In this document: in pieces, positions 9,575-22,462 of the stretch
How the letters are laid out: the number at the start of each line of letters is the position of its first letter
How positions within the stretch are numbered: the stretch's first letter is position 1
NCBI RefSeq assembly: GCF_002632875.1
Contig: NZ_NJCX01000013.1
Coordinates: 33,851 to 97,850, forward strand
Reading direction: 5' to 3'
DNA from: Xenorhabdus kozodoii
GTDB lineage: Bacteria > Pseudomonadota > Gammaproteobacteria > Enterobacterales > Enterobacteriaceae
Length of the DNA stretch: 64,000 nucleotides
The notes under the pieces: generated by a model
The model's input: only the letters and a program-made list of their open reading frames with translations
What the model was told of the DNA's origin: nothing
Databases searched by the model: none
Made by a program: the position numbers and the translations under genes

Positions 9575-10492
9575 TCAATCCTCAATCAGATCGTCCATCA
9601 ATTCATCTTGTTCAGGATGCTTTCTTTTAGCACGGATACAAAGTAATCCAGAAATGATCACCAACACTAACCCAATGACATAGGCAGGGACAAACGCATC
9701 ACCAAAAAACAGGATAATCCACATCATCGACAAGACCGGCGATAAGAATAAGATTGAGGCAACCTTATGGGAATCCGGGCTGCTCATGGCTTTGAACCAA
9801 ATGATATAGGAGATCCCATTGAGGATAGTGCCGTTAAGCAACGTTGGCATCAGTGAATCACCGACAGGCAAATTAATGCGGCTGAAAGCAAACATAAATA
9901 CCGCAGAAACTAATGTAGAACAAACGAACACCCAAAATGTACTGATATAGGGATCAATGGCAAATTGCCTCGATAACACCGACATTAATGCAAAACAGAA
10001 TGCCCCGCTAAATACCAGCAATAATGCCTGCGGGTGTTCCACCGCAATTTCAGTAATATTTCCTTTCGTGAAAGTGATCACCACAGCCATAAAGCCCATG
10101 GCAATACCCATCATTTGCTTGATAGACAATCTTTCTTTAAACAGGATAAATGACAATCCAATTATCATTAACGGCCAGCTATATTGGATCACTAAAACCG
10201 CAACACCATTTTCAATGGAATAGCCATAGTAAAGCAGCAAATAGAAAAAACAATCCAAAGCCCCTAAGATCAGTACCTTAACTATTAAGGGAAAAGGAAT
10301 GAATAACAGCACCTTCCAGTTTCTTCCCATCATAAGGGCAACGACAAATACCGCCAAAACAGACAAAATATTTGACCAGAATAAATATTGGAAATGATCC
10401 ATCTCTTTCTGACCAAAACGCGATATAGAAGGAATAAAGCTCCAGATAAACACGCAAGAAAATGCATAAATCATGTATTTATATTTGGCCAT
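9575..10492 (-). CDS. EamA/DMT-family membrane exporter
   Basis: The product (305 aa) has about ten hydrophobic helices arranged as two EamA repeats (roughly 5-140 and 155-285), typical of the drug/metabolite transporter superfamily. VLVIQYSWPLMIIGLSFILFKE is the usual helix-4/5 signature of such carriers. Substrate cannot be read from the sequence; amino acid or metabolite export is the family norm. It is not at this place in E. coli. An acidic tail (DELMDDLIED) is cytoplasmic by prediction. Confidence 0.75.
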   Translation of the reverse strand: MAKYKYMIYAFSCVFIWSFIPSISRFGQKEMDHFQYLFWSNILSVLAVFVVALMMGRNWKVLLFIPFPLIVKVLILGALDCFFYLLLYYGYSIENGVAVLVIQYSWPLMIIGLSFILFKERLSIKQMMGIAMGFMAVVITFTKGNITEIAVEHPQALLLVFSGAFCFALMSVLSRQFAIDPYISTFWVFVCSTLVSAVFMFAFSRINLPVGDSLMPTLLNGTILNGISYIIWFKAMSSPDSHKVASILFLSPVLSMMWIILFFGDAFVPAYVIGLVLVIISGLLCIRAKRKHPEQDELMDDLIED

Positions 10493-10615
10493 AGAAAACT
10501 CAACTTATTATTTTTAAAGCCCAGCCTACGAGGCACCTGTTCCATCCCAATATCACCGGAATGATCATACTAGATTATAGATATCGTGATAATTTTGCCT
10601 TTATAAATAGCAAAA

Positions 10616-10661
10616 CAGGCGGAAATGCCAGGGAGTTATCACTCCTCCGTATTTCCACCTG
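10616..10661 (-). terminator. Terminator of the accA-side operon
   Basis: Outer arms CAGGCGGAAAT / ATTTCCACCTG and inner GGGAGT / ACTCC pair. On the minus strand the stem is followed by TTTTGC. It lies 46 bases beyond the accA stop. Confidence 0.65.
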
Positions 10662-10706
10662 ATAAATGCTTTTCACTCGCTATTCGCGATTAAGAATGTT
10701 GAGATC

Positions 10707-11666
10707 TTAGCAGTAGCCGTATTGCATCAAGCGCTCATAACGACGGTTAACTAATTCTTCACGATCCAGCCCACACAATTCAGAAAGATCAGCCAACAAT
10801 TGGGCTTTCAATACCCTGGCTATTTCTTCATGGTTACGGTGCGCCCCACCCAATGGTTCTGGGATCACAGTATCAATCAGATTTAACTCTTTCAGACGTG
10901 GTGCAGTATTCCCCATTGCTTCCGCCGCCAAGGGGGCTTTTTCAGCGCTTTTCCACAAAATGGATGCACAGCCTTCAGGAGAGATGGTAGAGAAGGTGCT
11001 ATATTGCAACATGTTAACTTTATCACCCACACTCAGCGCTAATGCCCCACCGGAACCACCTTCGCCAATCACCGTACAGATGATAGGGACGGAAAGACGC
11101 GACATTTCACGCAGGTTACGTGCGATGGCTTCTGACTGACCGCGCTCTTCGGCACCGACGCCAGGATAGGCTCCAGGTGTATCAATGAAAGTGATAATTG
11201 GCAATCTGAAACGCTCTGCCATTTCCATCAATCTCAACGCCTTGCGATAGCCTTCCGGTGATGGCATACCAAAATTTCGGCGGATTTTTTCTTTGGTTTC
11301 ACGTCCTTTCTGGTGGCCGATTAACATGACAGGATGACCATCAATACGCGCTAATCCACCGACAATCGCCTTATCATTCGCATAGGCACGATCACCGGCC
11401 AACTCTTCAAAATCAGTAAAGATGTGCTGAATATAATCCAGTGTATAAGGACGCAGTGGATGGCGTGATAGCTGGGAAATTTGCCATGCCCCTAAATCAG
11501 CAAAAATTTTGCGAGTCAGCTCCAGGCTTTTTTCCCGCAGACGCTGGACTTCTTCATCCAGATTGATATCTAGCTTTTCATCTTGACGGCTAACTGCGGT
11601 GAGCGAATCAATTTTCGCTTCCAGCTCGGCAATCGGCTGTTCAAAATCCAGAAAATTCAGACTCAT
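10707..11666 (-). CDS. accA: Acetyl-CoA carboxylase carboxyltransferase subunit alpha
   Basis: AccA (319 aa, the E. coli length) forms with AccD the carboxyltransferase that moves CO2 from biotin to acetyl-CoA, giving malonyl-CoA for fatty acid synthesis. A conserved core with [14 protein letters not shown] and [15 protein letters not shown] makes the oxyanion hole and CoA site. It sits 12 bases downstream of dnaE in the same order as E. coli and ends the long minus-strand envelope/lipid cluster. Confidence 0.97.
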   Translation of the reverse strand: MSLNFLDFEQPIAELEAKIDSLTAVSRQDEKLDINLDEEVQRLREKSLELTRKIFADLGAWQISQLSRHPLRPYTLDYIQHIFTDFEELAGDRAYANDKAIVGGLARIDGHPVMLIGHQKGRETKEKIRRNFGMPSPEGYRKALRLMEMAERFRLPIITFIDTPGAYPGVGAEERGQSEAIARNLREMSRLSVPIICTVIGEGGSGGALALSVGDKVNMLQYSTFSTISPEGCASILWKSAEKAPLAAEAMGNTAPRLKELNLIDTVIPEPLGGAHRNHEEIARVLKAQLLADLSELCGLDREELVNRRYERLMQYGYC

Positions 11667-11678
11667 AACTTTCCTATT

Positions 11679-14600
11679 CTAGTCAAATTCTAATTCTACC
11701 TGCTCATTACCCAGCAGAGTTCGCAGATCGGTCAAAAGGGTGTCTGTTGGCGTTACCCGCCATGTTGCACCAAATCGTAAACGGGCACGGGCATCAACCC
11801 GTTGATAATAAAGATGAACCGGTATCGTACCCGAACGGTGTGGCTCCAATGCATTACGGAGACGGTTCAATAATTGTTCATCAATTTGCCTGTCTGATAA
11901 CGAGATAGCAAGCCCACGTGCAAATTTTTCACGAGCTTCGCTGATATCCATTAATTCACGAACCGTCATTTTAAGCCCACCGCTAAAGTCATCAAAGCTG
12001 ACTTGTCCGGTGGCAATCAAAATCTTGTCCTGTTCCAATAAATGCTGATACCTTTCCAATGCATCAGAAAACAGCATGATCTCCAGACGTCCTGAACGAT
12101 CATCCAATGTACTAATGCCAATCCGGTTCCCCCGTTTGGTCGTCACTATTTTGGAAGCTAACACCAAACCTACCACAGTTGTTACTTGACCACGAGGTGT
12201 CGGGTTCACATCTTTTAGACGCAATCCATTTGTGTATCGTTCAATCTCTTTCAAATAACCTGTGATTGGATGCCCGGTTAAATACAGGCCCAGTGTTTCC
12301 CGTTCACCATCCAATACCACCTGATCGGGCCATTTCGGCGTACTGGCATAGGAGAGTTCAACCTGTTCAGGCTTTTCCGCCAACACGCCAAACATATCCG
12401 TTTGACCGATAGCTTCAGCTTTGGCATGTTGATCCGCAGCTTTCAGTGCCTCTTCCAGAGAGGACATCAGTGCCGCACGATGCGGTCCTAATCGATCAAA
12501 GGCACCGGACATGATCAACTTTTCCATCACACGGCGGTTTATCTTTTTGATATCAACGCGAGCGCACAGGTCAAATAGTTCCTTGAAATGCCCCCCTTTT
12601 TGTCGGGCTTCGATAATCGCTTCAATCGGCCCTTCACCCACGCCTTTAATCGCACCAATGCCGTAAACGATCTCTCCGTCATCATTAACATGGAAATGGT
12701 AAAGGCCACTATTAATGTCAGGCGGCAGAACTTTCAGCCCCATGCGCCAGCATTCATCTACCAGCCCAACGACTTTTTCCGTGTTATCCATATCCGCTGT
12801 CATCACGGCAGCCATAAATTCTGCCGGATAGTGCGCTTTCAGCCATAAAGTCTGATACGAAACCAGCGCATAAGCGGCAGAGTGAGATTTGTTAAAGCCA
12901 TAACCCGCGAATTTTTCCACCAGATCGAAGATTTTTATGGCGAGCGTACCATCAACGCCCTGTTTTCTCGCTCCGCTTTCAAATACTGACCGCTGTTTAG
13001 CCATCTCTTCGGGTTTTTTCTTACCCATTGCACGGCGCAGCATATCGGCGCCACCCAGGGTATAACCCGCCAAAACCTGCGCAATCTGCATCACTTGTTC
13101 TTGGTACAGAATGATACCGTAAGTCGGTTCCAATACAGGTTTTAAGGACTCGTGCTGCCATTCAACATCAGGGTAAGAGATCTCTTCCCGCCCATGTTTA
13201 CGGTCGATAAAGTTGTCTACCATGCCTGATTGCAATGGCCCAGGGCGGAATAGTGCCACCAATGCGATCATGTCTTCAAAACAGTCGGGACGCAGGCGCT
13301 TGATCAAATCCTTCATTCCGCGGGATTCAAGCTGGAATACCGCGGTGGTTTCAGCGCGTTGCAGCATATCGAAACTTTTTTGATCTTCCAGTGGAATCGC
13401 CGCAATATCAATCGGCTCCAACCCCTTCCTGGTACGGCGTGCATTCACCATCTCCAGCGCCCAGTTGATGATGGTCAGGGTTCTCAGGCCAAGGAAGTCA
13501 AACTTAACCAGCCCTGCATATTCCACATCATTTTTGTCAAACTGGGTAACGGGGTTTTGCCCTTCCGGATCACAGTAAATCGGTGCGAAGTCAGTAATTT
13601 TGGTGGGTGCAATCACAACCCCACCCGCGTGCTTACCTGCGTTACGAGTGACACCTTCCAGTTTACGCGCCATATCTATCAGCGCCTTAACTTCTTCATC
13701 CGCTTCGTAAATTTCAGGTAGCTGTGGCTCGGCGACAAACGCTTTTTCCAGCGTCATGCCAGGATCAGGAGGCACCAGTTTTGATATTCGATCCACAAAT
13801 CCATAAGGGTGCCCAAGGACACGCCCAACATCGCGGATAACCGCTTTCGCCGCCATCGTACCAAAGGTGATGATCTGCGATACCGCATCTCGCCCATACA
13901 TATCTGCAACGTGATCGATAACTTGGTCACGCTTTTCCATACAGAAATCGACGTCAAAATCGGGCATGGAAACACGTTCAGGGTTAAGAAAACGTTCAAA
14001 CAGCAGATCGAATTCCAGCGGATCAAGATCGGTAATTTTTAACGCATATGCCACAAGGGAACCGGCACCCGAACCTCGTCCGGGGCCGACGGGAACACCG
14101 TTGTCTTTCGACCACTGGATAAATTCCATCACGATCAGGAAGTAACCCGGAAATCCCATCTGATTGATAACGCTCAGCTCAATATCAAGGCGCTCATCAT
14201 ATTTTTGACGTTCTTTTACCCTGACTTCCGGATCGGGGAAGAGAAATTCCAGACGTTCTTCCAACCCTTGTCTGGATTTTTCAATGAGAAAATCTTCAGT
14301 GCTCATCTCCCCCGTCGGAAACTGCGGCAAGAAATACTCGCCAAGACGGATGGTGACGTTACAGCGTTTAGCAATTTCTACGCTATTTTGTAGTGCTTCA
14401 GGAATGTCTGAGAAAAGCTCGCACATCTCCTGTTCACTGCGTAGATATTGCTGAGGGCTGTAATTTTTAGGGCGTTTGGGATCAGACAGCGTATAACCAT
14501 CGTGAATGGCCACCCGGATCTCGTGGGCTTCGAAATCCCCGCTTTCAAGAAAACAAACATCATTGGTGGCGACAACGGGAAGATTTTTTTCTGATGCCAG

Positions 14601-15161
14601 CGTCACAGCCGCATGAAGATAGTTTTCTTCATCCTGGCGTCCGGTTCGGATCAACTCAAGGTAATAGCTGTCAGGAAAATGTTCCTGATAGAAATCGAGG
14701 CATTGCTCCACCATCACACGATTGCCACGCAGCAGGAATTTACCCACATCGCCCATGCGTCCGCCCGACAGCAAGATCAACCCTGTTTTGTATTTTACCA
14801 GCCATTCCCGTTTGATAGTTGGGCCAATCGCTCCATAACCATTTTGGTAAGCCTCAGAGATCAGCAAGGTCAGGTTTTGATAGCCTTCATTATTACGGGC
14901 AAGGATCGTCAGATGGGCGTATTCATCCCCCAACAAATCACTTTCTACATAAAAATCCGCCCCAATAATTGGCTTGATACCGGCACTGTGGGCACTGCCA
15001 TAGAACTTCACCAACCCACACAAGTTGGTAAAATCCGTGATCGCAAAAGCCGGCATCCCCAGGTTGGCGATTTTTTTCACCAGTGGGACAGTCTTAGCCA
15101 AACCATCAATCATTGAATAATCACTGTGAACACGTAAGTGTATAAAACGTGGTTCTGTCAT
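11679..15161 (-). CDS. dnaE: DNA polymerase III subunit alpha
   Basis: DnaE (1160 aa) is the replicative polymerase. It has an N-terminal PHP domain ([14 protein letters not shown]), a C-family palm with catalytic aspartates in [12 protein letters not shown] (about 400), a fingers/thumb region [15 protein letters not shown], an OB fold, and an internal clamp-binding motif near QTDMF (E. coli QADMF) at about 920. It is complete with no insertions. Spacing to rnhB is 27 bases and to accA 12 bases, consistent with one operon. Confidence 0.98.
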   Translation of the reverse strand: MTEPRFIHLRVHSDYSMIDGLAKTVPLVKKIANLGMPAFAITDFTNLCGLVKFYGSAHSAGIKPIIGADFYVESDLLGDEYAHLTILARNNEGYQNLTLLISEAYQNGYGAIGPTIKREWLVKYKTGLILLSGGRMGDVGKFLLRGNRVMVEQCLDFYQEHFPDSYYLELIRTGRQDEENYLHAAVTLASEKNLPVVATNDVCFLESGDFEAHEIRVAIHDGYTLSDPKRPKNYSPQQYLRSEQEMCELFSDIPEALQNSVEIAKRCNVTIRLGEYFLPQFPTGEMSTEDFLIEKSRQGLEERLEFLFPDPEVRVKERQKYDERLDIELSVINQMGFPGYFLIVMEFIQWSKDNGVPVGPGRGSGAGSLVAYALKITDLDPLEFDLLFERFLNPERVSMPDFDVDFCMEKRDQVIDHVADMYGRDAVSQIITFGTMAAKAVIRDVGRVLGHPYGFVDRISKLVPPDPGMTLEKAFVAEPQLPEIYEADEEVKALIDMARKLEGVTRNAGKHAGGVVIAPTKITDFAPIYCDPEGQNPVTQFDKNDVEYAGLVKFDFLGLRTLTIINWALEMVNARRTRKGLEPIDIAAIPLEDQKSFDMLQRAETTAVFQLESRGMKDLIKRLRPDCFEDMIALVALFRPGPLQSGMVDNFIDRKHGREEISYPDVEWQHESLKPVLEPTYGIILYQEQVMQIAQVLAGYTLGGADMLRRAMGKKKPEEMAKQRSVFESGARKQGVDGTLAIKIFDLVEKFAGYGFNKSHSAAYALVSYQTLWLKAHYPAEFMAAVMTADMDNTEKVVGLVDECWRMGLKVLPPDINSGLYHFHVNDDGEIVYGIGAIKGVGEGPIEAIIEARQKGGHFKELFDLCARVDIKKINRRVMEKLIMSGAFDRLGPHRAALMSSLEEALKAADQHAKAEAIGQTDMFGVLAEKPEQVELSYASTPKWPDQVVLDGERETLGLYLTGHPITGYLKEIERYTNGLRLKDVNPTPRGQVTTVVGLVLASKIVTTKRGNRIGISTLDDRSGRLEIMLFSDALERYQHLLEQDKILIATGQVSFDDFSGGLKMTVRELMDISEAREKFARGLAISLSDRQIDEQLLNRLRNALEPHRSGTIPVHLYYQRVDARARLRFGATWRVTPTDTLLTDLRTLLGNEQVELEFD

Positions 15162-15188
15162 AATCTGTCCAGATACTTATCCCAGATT

Positions 15189-15779
15189 TTATCCAAGACC
15201 TAGCGCCCGTTTAACTGGCGCAAAACTTTTACGATGATGTTCCGTCGCGCCCAAAGAAGCCAGTTTTTCCAGATGGAGAGCGGTAGGATAACCTTTATGT
15301 TTCGCAAAGCCGTAGTCAGGGAACTGTTTATCCAGTTCCGCCATTTCCCTGTCACGGGTGACTTTAGCAAGAATGGACGCCGCGCTTATTTCTGCAACCA
15401 GGTTATCGCCTTTCACGACAGCCTGGGCTGGCATGGCTAACGCCGGACAGCGGTTGCCATCAATCAAAACATAATCCGGTGTGAGAGCCAATCCCTCAAC
15501 GGCTCTTTGCATCGCAAGCATTGTGGCGTGGAGAATGTTAAGTTGGTCGATCTCTTCCGACTCTGCACGACCGAGGCTCCAACACAAGGCTTTTTCTGTT
15601 ATCTCCCGATACAATGCCTCACGGCGTTTTTCTGTCAGTTTTTTCGAATCCATTAAGCCTGCAATGGGTTTGGTCGGATCAAGAATAACCGCCGCAGTCA
15701 CTACAGCACCTACCAATGGGCCACGCCCTACTTCATCAACACCAGCAATCAAATTCGCTTGTGGATAAACAAAATCCAT
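15189..15779 (-). CDS. rnhB: Ribonuclease HII
   Basis: RNase HII (196 aa) nicks 5' of single ribonucleotides in DNA to start ribonucleotide excision repair. The family opening [13 protein letters not shown] contains metal ligands D15 and E16; further acidic ligands lie in VLIDGN and the [15 protein letters not shown] segment. The start codon overlaps the lpxB stop (bases 15777-15779), implying translational coupling. Confidence 0.96.
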   Translation of the reverse strand: MDFVYPQANLIAGVDEVGRGPLVGAVVTAAVILDPTKPIAGLMDSKKLTEKRREALYREITEKALCWSLGRAESEEIDQLNILHATMLAMQRAVEGLALTPDYVLIDGNRCPALAMPAQAVVKGDNLVAEISAASILAKVTRDREMAELDKQFPDYGFAKHKGYPTALHLEKLASLGATEHHRKSFAPVKRALGLG

Positions 15780-16963
15780 TATTTTCTCGCTAATTCCAGA
15801 ACGGCTTGCGCAGCCTGTTCATCGGCATCACAGCGAATGCTTTCATGCAAATGCAAAAACGTTTGTTTCAAGGCTTCCACATCTGCCCCACCTTGCAAAA
15901 GAGGCAATAGCGCCTCTGATAATGCTTGTGGTTCACATTCATCCTGTAGTAATTCTTTGACTAATTCTTTGCCTGACAACAGGTTAGGCAAGGAAACATA
16001 CGGTGTTTTCACCAAGCATTTTGCCAGCCAGAATGTAAAAGGTTTCATTCTATAGCCCACTACCATTGGGCATTTGGCCAGCATACACTCCAGTGCTGCC
16101 GTACCGGATGCAAGTAAAGTGGCATCACTGGCAATCATGGCTTCACGTGCTTTACCATCCAATAAATGGAGCTGTAAATTCGGTGCTATTTCGTTTTGAA
16201 TGCGCTGAAACTGTTCACGCCGTTTGGCATTAACCAAAGGAACCAATATGTGCAGGTCAGGAAATTTCTCCCGCAATAATTGTGCGGTTTTTAAGAAGTC
16301 AGCGCTTAGCATCTCCACTTCAGCATGACGACTACCGGGCAATATCGCCAGACAGCGAGCCGTCAACGGAATATCTAACGTTTTTCTGGCGGTGGCTTGA
16401 TCCGCTTGCAAAGGCATCGCATCTGCCATCGTGTGTCCAATAAACTGACACGGAACGTTAAAGCGATCGTAGAAGGCCTTTTCAAAAGGTAAAAAGGCTA
16501 AGACCAAATCCGTTGCCCGGCCAATTTTAAACACGCGTTTCTGGCGCCATGCCCATACCGATGGGCTAACATAGTGGATCGTTTTAATCCCCTGCTGTTT
16601 GAGCTTGCCTTCCAACGTAATATTAAAATCAGGCGCATCGATGCCAATAAATACATCGGGCTGCAATGCAGTAAAACGCGCGGTTAAGTCTTTGCGTATT
16701 TTCAGCAAACGGGGCAAACGTCCCAGAACTTCAACGATCCCCATGACGGCCAGCTCTTCCATCTCATACCAGGCTTCACAACCTTCGGCCTGCATAAGAG
16801 GGCCTGCAACCCCCACAAAGCGGGCGTGCGGAATTTTTGCTTTCAATGCGCGAATCAACCCTGCCCCAAGGATATCACCGGATGTTTCTCCGGCGACCAA
16901 ACCAATTGTCAGCGGGCGTTGATGATGATCAGAAGAAAAGGTAGTCAAAGGAGTATCCTTCAT
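15779..16963 (-). CDS. lpxB: Lipid-A-disaccharide synthase
   Basis: LpxB (394 aa) joins UDP-diacylglucosamine and lipid X to make the lipid A disaccharide at the inner membrane. GT19 hallmarks are [17 protein letters not shown] near the N-terminus, [15 protein letters not shown], and [22 protein letters not shown]. It is about ten residues longer at the N-terminus ([15 protein letters not shown]) than E. coli LpxB; a shorter start is not obvious. It begins 4 bases after lpxA and overlaps rnhB. Confidence 0.96.
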   Translation of the reverse strand: MKDTPLTTFSSDHHQRPLTIGLVAGETSGDILGAGLIRALKAKIPHARFVGVAGPLMQAEGCEAWYEMEELAVMGIVEVLGRLPRLLKIRKDLTARFTALQPDVFIGIDAPDFNITLEGKLKQQGIKTIHYVSPSVWAWRQKRVFKIGRATDLVLAFLPFEKAFYDRFNVPCQFIGHTMADAMPLQADQATARKTLDIPLTARCLAILPGSRHAEVEMLSADFLKTAQLLREKFPDLHILVPLVNAKRREQFQRIQNEIAPNLQLHLLDGKAREAMIASDATLLASGTAALECMLAKCPMVVGYRMKPFTFWLAKCLVKTPYVSLPNLLSGKELVKELLQDECEPQALSEALLPLLQGGADVEALKQTFLHLHESIRCDADEQAAQAVLELARK

Positions 16964-16966
16964 CTA

Positions 16967-17764
16967 CTAACGAATGATGCCACGGCTGGATTTTGCGGAA
17001 TTTTCCAGAAAATCACTAAATACTTTCACATGCAGGTTGTTTTCCGCCTGAAGATCAATCTCTTGTCTGGCTTCTTCCAACGTTTTTCCGCTGCGATAAA
17101 GCGTCTTATAAGCATAACGAATAGCATGCAGCGATTCTTTGTCAAACCCACGACGTTTCAAGCCTTCGATATTCAATCCGAAAGGTGTTGCATGGTTTCC
17201 CTGCGCGATGACGTAAGGTGGGATATCCTGAGCGACACCGGAGCAACCACCAACCATCACGTGGGAACCAATTTGACAGAATTGATGCACGGCCGTCATG
17301 CCACCAATAATGACATGATCACCCAGAATAACATGCCCGCCCAATGTGCCGTTGTTCGCAATGATACAACGATCACCAATAATGCAATCATGGGCGATAT
17401 GGGCGTTAATCATTAACAGATTATCACTGCCAACTTTTGTTATGCCACCACCCTGAACCGTGCCCCTGTGGATAGAAACACTTTCACGAATGCGGTTACG
17501 ATCACCAATTTCAACACGGGTGGGTTCACCCTGATATTTGAGATCCTGATTGATTTCACCGATGGACGCAAATTGATAAATCTGGTTATCACGACCAATC
17601 TTGGTTATCCCATTAACCACAATATGGGATTTCAACTCGGTCCCTTCACCAATCTCAACTTGGGCACCAATATAACAAAAGGGGCCAATACGGACATTGG
17701 CTCCAATAACAGCCCCCTCTTCAACAATGGAAGAGGGGTGGATAACAGCGGTCTGATCAATCAT
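16967..17764 (-). CDS. lpxA: UDP-N-acetylglucosamine acyltransferase
   Basis: LpxA (265 aa) transfers R-3-hydroxymyristate from ACP to UDP-GlcNAc, the first step of lipid A synthesis. It is a left-handed beta helix of hexapeptide repeats ([20 protein letters not shown] and following), with catalytic H125 in AHIAHDC. A C-terminal helical domain follows. It starts 3 bases after fabZ within the lpxD-fabZ-lpxA-lpxB run. Confidence 0.97.
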   Translation of the reverse strand: MIDQTAVIHPSSIVEEGAVIGANVRIGPFCYIGAQVEIGEGTELKSHIVVNGITKIGRDNQIYQFASIGEINQDLKYQGEPTRVEIGDRNRIRESVSIHRGTVQGGGITKVGSDNLLMINAHIAHDCIIGDRCIIANNGTLGGHVILGDHVIIGGMTAVHQFCQIGSHVMVGGCSGVAQDIPPYVIAQGNHATPFGLNIEGLKRRGFDKESLHAIRYAYKTLYRSGKTLEEARQEIDLQAENNLHVKVFSDFLENSAKSSRGIIR

Positions 17765-17767
17765 GGA

Positions 17768-18220
17768 TTAGGCCTCACGACGGCGAGCACACATCATTTC
17801 AGCTTCGCAAGCCACTTCTCCATCGACTTTCGCTACGCCCCTGAAACGCGCAACACCGCGACGTTCTTTAATAAATTCTACTTCTAAAATCATTTGATCA
17901 CCTGGCAGAACCGGACGCTTGAAACGAGCGCCATCAATGGCTGCAAAGTAATACAATTCTCCTGGCTCCAGTGATCCAACACTTTTGAATGCCAGAATAC
18001 CGGTAGCTTGAGCCATCGCTTCAAGGATTAAAACACCAGGAAAAATAGGTTTACCTGGGAAGTGTCCCTGAAAGAATGGTTCATTAAATGATACATTCTT
18101 GACTGCGCGTAAAAATTTACCTTCCTCAAAATCTAAAACGCGATCTACCAACAAAAATGGGTAGCGGTGAGGCAGTAAATCTAAAATCTCTTCAATTCGC
18201 AGAGTATGATTATCACTCAT
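17768..18220 (-). CDS. fabZ: 3-hydroxyacyl-ACP dehydratase FabZ
   Basis: FabZ (150 aa) dehydrates 3-hydroxyacyl-ACP in fatty acid elongation and competes with LpxA for 3-hydroxymyristoyl-ACP. The hot-dog fold catalytic residues are H53 (QGHFPGKP) and E67 (LILEAMAQ). It is tightly packed with lpxA. A gap of 163 bases containing a strong hairpin separates it from lpxD. Confidence 0.97.
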   Translation of the reverse strand: MSDNHTLRIEEILDLLPHRYPFLLVDRVLDFEEGKFLRAVKNVSFNEPFFQGHFPGKPIFPGVLILEAMAQATGILAFKSVGSLEPGELYYFAAIDGARFKRPVLPGDQMILEVEFIKERRGVARFRGVAKVDGEVACEAEMMCARRREA

Positions 18221-18264
18221 CTAAATACTCTTCCTGTCATATAAGAATCATAATATTAACGACA

Positions 18265-18306
18265 CGGCCTGCGTTAACTCCAAATCTGGAGTTATCAGGC
18301 AGGCCG
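18265..18306. other. Strong hairpin between lpxD and fabZ
   Basis: Outer arms CGGCCTGC / GCAGGCCG enclose a second stem AACTCCA / TGGAGTT. On the coding (minus) strand it is not followed by a T-run, so it is more likely an mRNA-processing or stability element, or an attenuator, than a simple terminator. Confidence 0.5.
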
Positions 18307-18383
18307 CAAAAATCAAAAGCACAACCAAAAATGCTAACTTAAAAACGTTTAATCAAAAATGTCTATCCAGGATGCTGGTATGA

Positions 18384-19412
18384 CTATTCGTTTTCACCTT
18401 CCAGTTTGCGTTCAACTGATCTCAACCGCTTGTTCATCTCATTAATATTCATGACTAAAGCGGTAGTTTTGCGCCAAACTTTGTTCGGTTGTAACGGGAT
18501 ACCTGACGAGTACATGCCAGGCTCTGTAATTGAACGCATCACCATGCTCATACCAGTGACGATAGCCTTATCACAGATTTCTATGTGTCCATTAATGACA
18601 CTGGCGCCACCAATCATACAGTAACGGCCAACTTTCAAACTGCCCGCCATAACGACACCACCCGCGATTGCGGTGTTATCTCCGATTGTTATGTTATGGG
18701 CAATCTGGCATTGATTGTCTATGATAACACCATTACCGATAACTGTGTTATCCAACGCGCCGCGATCAATTGTCGTGCAGGCTCCAATTTCAACGCGGTC
18801 TCCGATGATCACTGTGCCTAGCTGGGGAATTTTAACCCAATTCCCACGTTCATTGGCATAACCAAAACCATCAGAACCTATAACAGCCCCTGATTGGATC
18901 AAGCACGACTCACCAATTTCAACATTATGGTATACCGAGACATTGGCCCAAAGGCGACTTTTTACCCCAATCCGTGCATTTTTTCCAATAAAGCAACCCG
19001 CACCAACGATAACATTATCACCCAGCACGACGCCGGATTCGATAACCGCATTGGCACCAATGGCCACATTTTCGCCCAATATCGCCTCAGGGGAGATAAC
19101 GGCTGTTGGGTGGATATCTTGTGCAGGTTTCGGTGTGGTATCCATGAGTTGCGCCATGCGTGCATAGGCAATGTAAGGATCATTAACAACCAACGCGGCA
19201 ACCTGGCAGTGAGGGAGATCCGCTTCGCGCAACACAACAGCCGCAGCCTGACATGCAGCCAGTTTGTCAGTATAACGACTGTCGGATAAAAATGTAATTT
19301 GCTCGTTATTTGCTGAATACATTGGCGCAATACCGGTGATGACGATATCGCCATCACCATGCAATTGCGCATTCAACTGCTGAGCGAGATCAGCCAATCG
19401 AATCGAAACCAT
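18384..19412 (-). CDS. lpxD: UDP-3-O-(3-hydroxymyristoyl)glucosamine N-acyltransferase
   Basis: LpxD (342 aa) adds the N-linked 3-hydroxymyristoyl chain in lipid A synthesis. It has an N-terminal uridine-binding domain ([16 protein letters not shown]), then a hexapeptide-repeat helix from about 100 to 310, with active-site His in [12 protein letters not shown]. It starts 4 bases after skp, as in E. coli. Confidence 0.96.
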   Translation of the reverse strand: MVSIRLADLAQQLNAQLHGDGDIVITGIAPMYSANNEQITFLSDSRYTDKLAACQAAAVVLREADLPHCQVAALVVNDPYIAYARMAQLMDTTPKPAQDIHPTAVISPEAILGENVAIGANAVIESGVVLGDNVIVGAGCFIGKNARIGVKSRLWANVSVYHNVEIGESCLIQSGAVIGSDGFGYANERGNWVKIPQLGTVIIGDRVEIGACTTIDRGALDNTVIGNGVIIDNQCQIAHNITIGDNTAIAGGVVMAGSLKVGRYCMIGGASVINGHIEICDKAIVTGMSMVMRSITEPGMYSSGIPLQPNKVWRKTTALVMNINEMNKRLRSVERKLEGENE

Positions 19413-19416
19413 CTAC

Positions 19417-19914
19417 TTACTTAACCTGTTTCAGTACTTCAGAAGTGATATCTTTACTCGGCACGGAATACACAGCGGTATTTGCATCCAGCACAAGATC
19501 GTAACCTTCTTTACCTGCGATCACTTTAACAGCATCCTGAATACGGCTCAGGATCTTATTACGTTCTTCCATCTGGCGACGACGGTTGTCGTTTTCAAAG
19601 TTCTGTGCTTTCTGAGCAAATTCATCACGTTTCGCCATCACTTCTTTTTCCAATTTTTCGCGTTCGCTGGCTTTCATGGTTGAGCCATCACGCTGTAATT
19701 TTTGGATTTTAGTTTGCAGCTCAGATTCCATACGCTGTAATTCAGTTGCGCGGCCTTTAAACTCATTTTCCAACTGTTTTGCCACCGCTTCACGGGCAGG
19801 TAACTGTTGGAAGACTTCAGCAACGTTCACTAAAGCAATTTTATCTGCCGCCTGCACACCCGCAGAGAACGCTAATGCTATACCTAAACTTGCTGCACAC
19901 AATATTTTCTTCAC
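19417..19914 (-). CDS. skp: Periplasmic chaperone Skp (OmpH)
   Basis: Skp (165 aa) is a trimeric periplasmic holdase that carries unfolded outer membrane proteins to the BAM complex. Signal peptide [22 protein letters not shown] is cleaved before ADKIALVN. The long charged coiled-coil tentacle (about 45-125) and the closing strands ([13 protein letters not shown]) are typical. It lies 132 bases downstream of bamA, with an 8-bp hairpin (20001-20022) in the spacer. Confidence 0.96.
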   Translation of the reverse strand: MKKILCAASLGIALAFSAGVQAADKIALVNVAEVFQQLPAREAVAKQLENEFKGRATELQRMESELQTKIQKLQRDGSTMKASEREKLEKEVMAKRDEFAQKAQNFENDNRRRQMEERNKILSRIQDAVKVIAGKEGYDLVLDANTAVYSVPSKDITSEVLKQVK

Positions 19915-20046
19915 TATAAACTCCTTTGACCTACGCTATTTTTACAGATTGGAAGACGTTAGAGACTATCCCATTGGGCTGTAAGATTTACTCTGATTAT
20001 CGCCCTATCTAATAATAGGGCGATTTTCACCAAAAATGGTTAATAA

Positions 20047-22428
20047 TTACCAAACCCCGCCAATATTGAACTGGAACTGCTCTGCTCTATCACCTGCGTA
20101 TTCCTTAATTGGCTGCGCATAGGAGAAGCTCAATGGCCCTAATGGTGATATCCATTGCAGAGCAATACCCGCCGAAACACGGACGTTATTTGGCTTACTG
20201 TAATCTGGCACCCCAGCGTAAGTCTTATTCCAGTTGGTATCCCACACGGTTCCCGCATCGACAAAGAACGAAGTCCGCAAGGAGTTAGCATATTTGGCAT
20301 CCAGGAACGGTGTCGGAGTAATCAATTCAAAACTCGCAACCGCCGTCGCGTTACCGCCCACGGCATCACGAGACGGGCTATCTTTCACTGGTTTACTACT
20401 TTCATCGAAATAAACGGCTTTCGGCCCAATATTATTCGACCGGAAACCACGAACACTGTTGGAACCACCGGCATAGAAATTTTCATAGAATGGCATTTCC
20501 TTGCCACCAAAACCGCCGCCATATCCTAAGCGCGTACGTCCCATCAGTACCCATGAGTGATTATCATCCAGTGGGTAGTAACCGGCTGAGTTCCAGGTGA
20601 CTTTATAGAACTGGTTATCTGAGCCAGGAATAGTCACTTTCGCATCCAGAGAGGATTTCACGCCCGATGTTGGGAAGAAACCACGGTCAAGATTGTTGTA
20701 AACCCACCCTGTTGTGATGGTGAAGTCATTGGAATCAAACTGTGCCTTGTCTTTATAATTTGGATGCTTACCCATTTTGTCCCAATAACGCCACATCGCA
20801 GCCTGTGGCCGCATGTTAGACAGTGAGTTATGGATATAACTTACCCTAAATGACAGGCCGTTATTTTCATTCAATGGAAAACCGAATGTTCCCTCAGTGC
20901 CGTAGGCTTTATTAGTGTAATTCGAAAGATCAGCATCATCGGCGCGGAAGTCGTTATAGAACACGCGTCCACCCAAACTTACCCCATCGACAGTGAAATA
21001 AGGGTTCGTCATGGATAAATCGGCGGATGTTGAGTAGTCATTTTTACTGGCGTTGATACCCACGGAGTTCCCGGTTCCCAGCCAGTTGGCCTGTTGGAGA
21101 CCGATCTGGAAACCCATACCACTTTCTGTACCAAAGCTAACACCAAAGTTCATCGAACCCGTATTACGTTCTTTCACTTTGTAAACCACGTCAACCTGAT
21201 CCGGACTACCCGGTACACGATCAGTTTCCACATCAACAGAGTCAAAATACCCTAATCGATTTAGGCGCTCTTTACCCTGTTCAACCAAATCACTTCCCAG
21301 CCATGAGCCTTCTATTTGACGCATTTCACGACGCAATACGGCATCTTTACTCACACTATTGCCTGAAAAACGGATCTTACGTACATAGAAGCGATTGCCG
21401 GCATCAACATTGACAAGCAGCTTAACCGTCTTGTCGGTGTCGTTGATTTCAGGTTGTGTCATGACGCGAGGATAGGCATAACCGTGGCGACCAAGCAGAT
21501 TTTTGATGGCGGTTTCCATCTTGGTGACTTCTGCACCGTTATACAGCGAGCCGGGTTCGATTTTCGTCAATTCTTCGATTTGGGACTGGTAATCCGCCAA
21601 ATTACCATTCAAATCAACGCCGGCGATTTTATATTGATCGCCTTCGGTGATATTAACCGTGATATAAATACCTTTTTTGTCAGGCGTCAGGTTAACTTGA
21701 GTCGAGCCAATATTGAAACGAGCATAACCTCGGTCAAGATAGAAACTGCGCAAGGTTTCAAGATCACCGGCTAATTTTTGTTTCTGGTATTTCTCGTCAG
21801 CCATCATGTTCCACCAGGGAACATCATCCCTCAGTTGGAAATTGTTAAGCAGTTCATTGGTTGAGAAGGCTTTATTACCCACAATATTAATTTGTTGGAT
21901 CTTGGCAGAAACCCCTTCAGAGAAAACGAGTTTCAAGTCAACACGGTTGCGGGGCAGTGGTGTAACAACAGCTTTGACTGTCGCACTGTATTTACCAACA
22001 CTGTAATAGAAATCTTCCAGCCCTTTCTCAATATTAGACAGCATAGTGCGGTCAAGGGCTTCACCAACACGAACACGAGAGGCTTCAAGGTTTTGCTTAA
22101 GCATGTCATCCTTCACCGATTTGTTACCGGTGAAAGTAATGCTGGCGATGGTTGGCCGTTCTTTGACTTGAACAACCAGTGAAGTGCCATCACGTAAGAC
22201 ACGAACATCTTCAAAGTTTCCAGTTGCGAACAATGAATGGATCGCACGGCTAATATCTTCATCACTAACCGTATCACCTACTCGAACTGGCATATTCAAT
22301 AATGCTGCACCAACGGTGACACGTTGAAGACCCTCAAAGTGAATGTCCTGAACCACGAATCCGTCTGAACCGTATGCAGTGGCGCTGCCGAACAGCAGCG
22401 ACGCTATGAGCAACTTTTTCATCGCCAT
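20047..22428 (-). CDS. bamA: Outer membrane protein assembly factor BamA
   Basis: BamA (793 aa from the chosen start) inserts beta-barrel proteins into the outer membrane. The signal peptide [20 protein letters not shown] is followed by five POTRA domains (about 22-420) and a 16-strand barrel with VRGF in the loop-6 motif ([12 protein letters not shown]), ending in the C-terminal Trp (FNIGGVW). The reading frame is open upstream to 22494, but the ATG at 22428 gives a proper signal peptide and has TAGGAAA upstream, so I use it. It lies between rseP and skp as in E. coli. Confidence 0.97.
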   Translation of the reverse strand: MAMKKLLIASLLFGSATAYGSDGFVVQDIHFEGLQRVTVGAALLNMPVRVGDTVSDEDISRAIHSLFATGNFEDVRVLRDGTSLVVQVKERPTIASITFTGNKSVKDDMLKQNLEASRVRVGEALDRTMLSNIEKGLEDFYYSVGKYSATVKAVVTPLPRNRVDLKLVFSEGVSAKIQQINIVGNKAFSTNELLNNFQLRDDVPWWNMMADEKYQKQKLAGDLETLRSFYLDRGYARFNIGSTQVNLTPDKKGIYITVNITEGDQYKIAGVDLNGNLADYQSQIEELTKIEPGSLYNGAEVTKMETAIKNLLGRHGYAYPRVMTQPEINDTDKTVKLLVNVDAGNRFYVRKIRFSGNSVSKDAVLRREMRQIEGSWLGSDLVEQGKERLNRLGYFDSVDVETDRVPGSPDQVDVVYKVKERNTGSMNFGVSFGTESGMGFQIGLQQANWLGTGNSVGINASKNDYSTSADLSMTNPYFTVDGVSLGGRVFYNDFRADDADLSNYTNKAYGTEGTFGFPLNENNGLSFRVSYIHNSLSNMRPQAAMWRYWDKMGKHPNYKDKAQFDSNDFTITTGWVYNNLDRGFFPTSGVKSSLDAKVTIPGSDNQFYKVTWNSAGYYPLDDNHSWVLMGRTRLGYGGGFGGKEMPFYENFYAGGSNSVRGFRSNNIGPKAVYFDESSKPVKDSPSRDAVGGNATAVASFELITPTPFLDAKYANSLRTSFFVDAGTVWDTNWNKTYAGVPDYSKPNNVRVSAGIALQWISPLGPLSFSYAQPIKEYAGDRAEQFQFNIGGVW

Positions 22429-22462
22429 CGTTGTTATGCGTTTTCCTAACCGGTCCCCCACT

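Noticed and set aside
14613-15116. A 167-codon plus-strand frame inside dnaE
   Set aside because: It lies antisense to the conserved PHP domain of dnaE, without start signals or protein-like composition.
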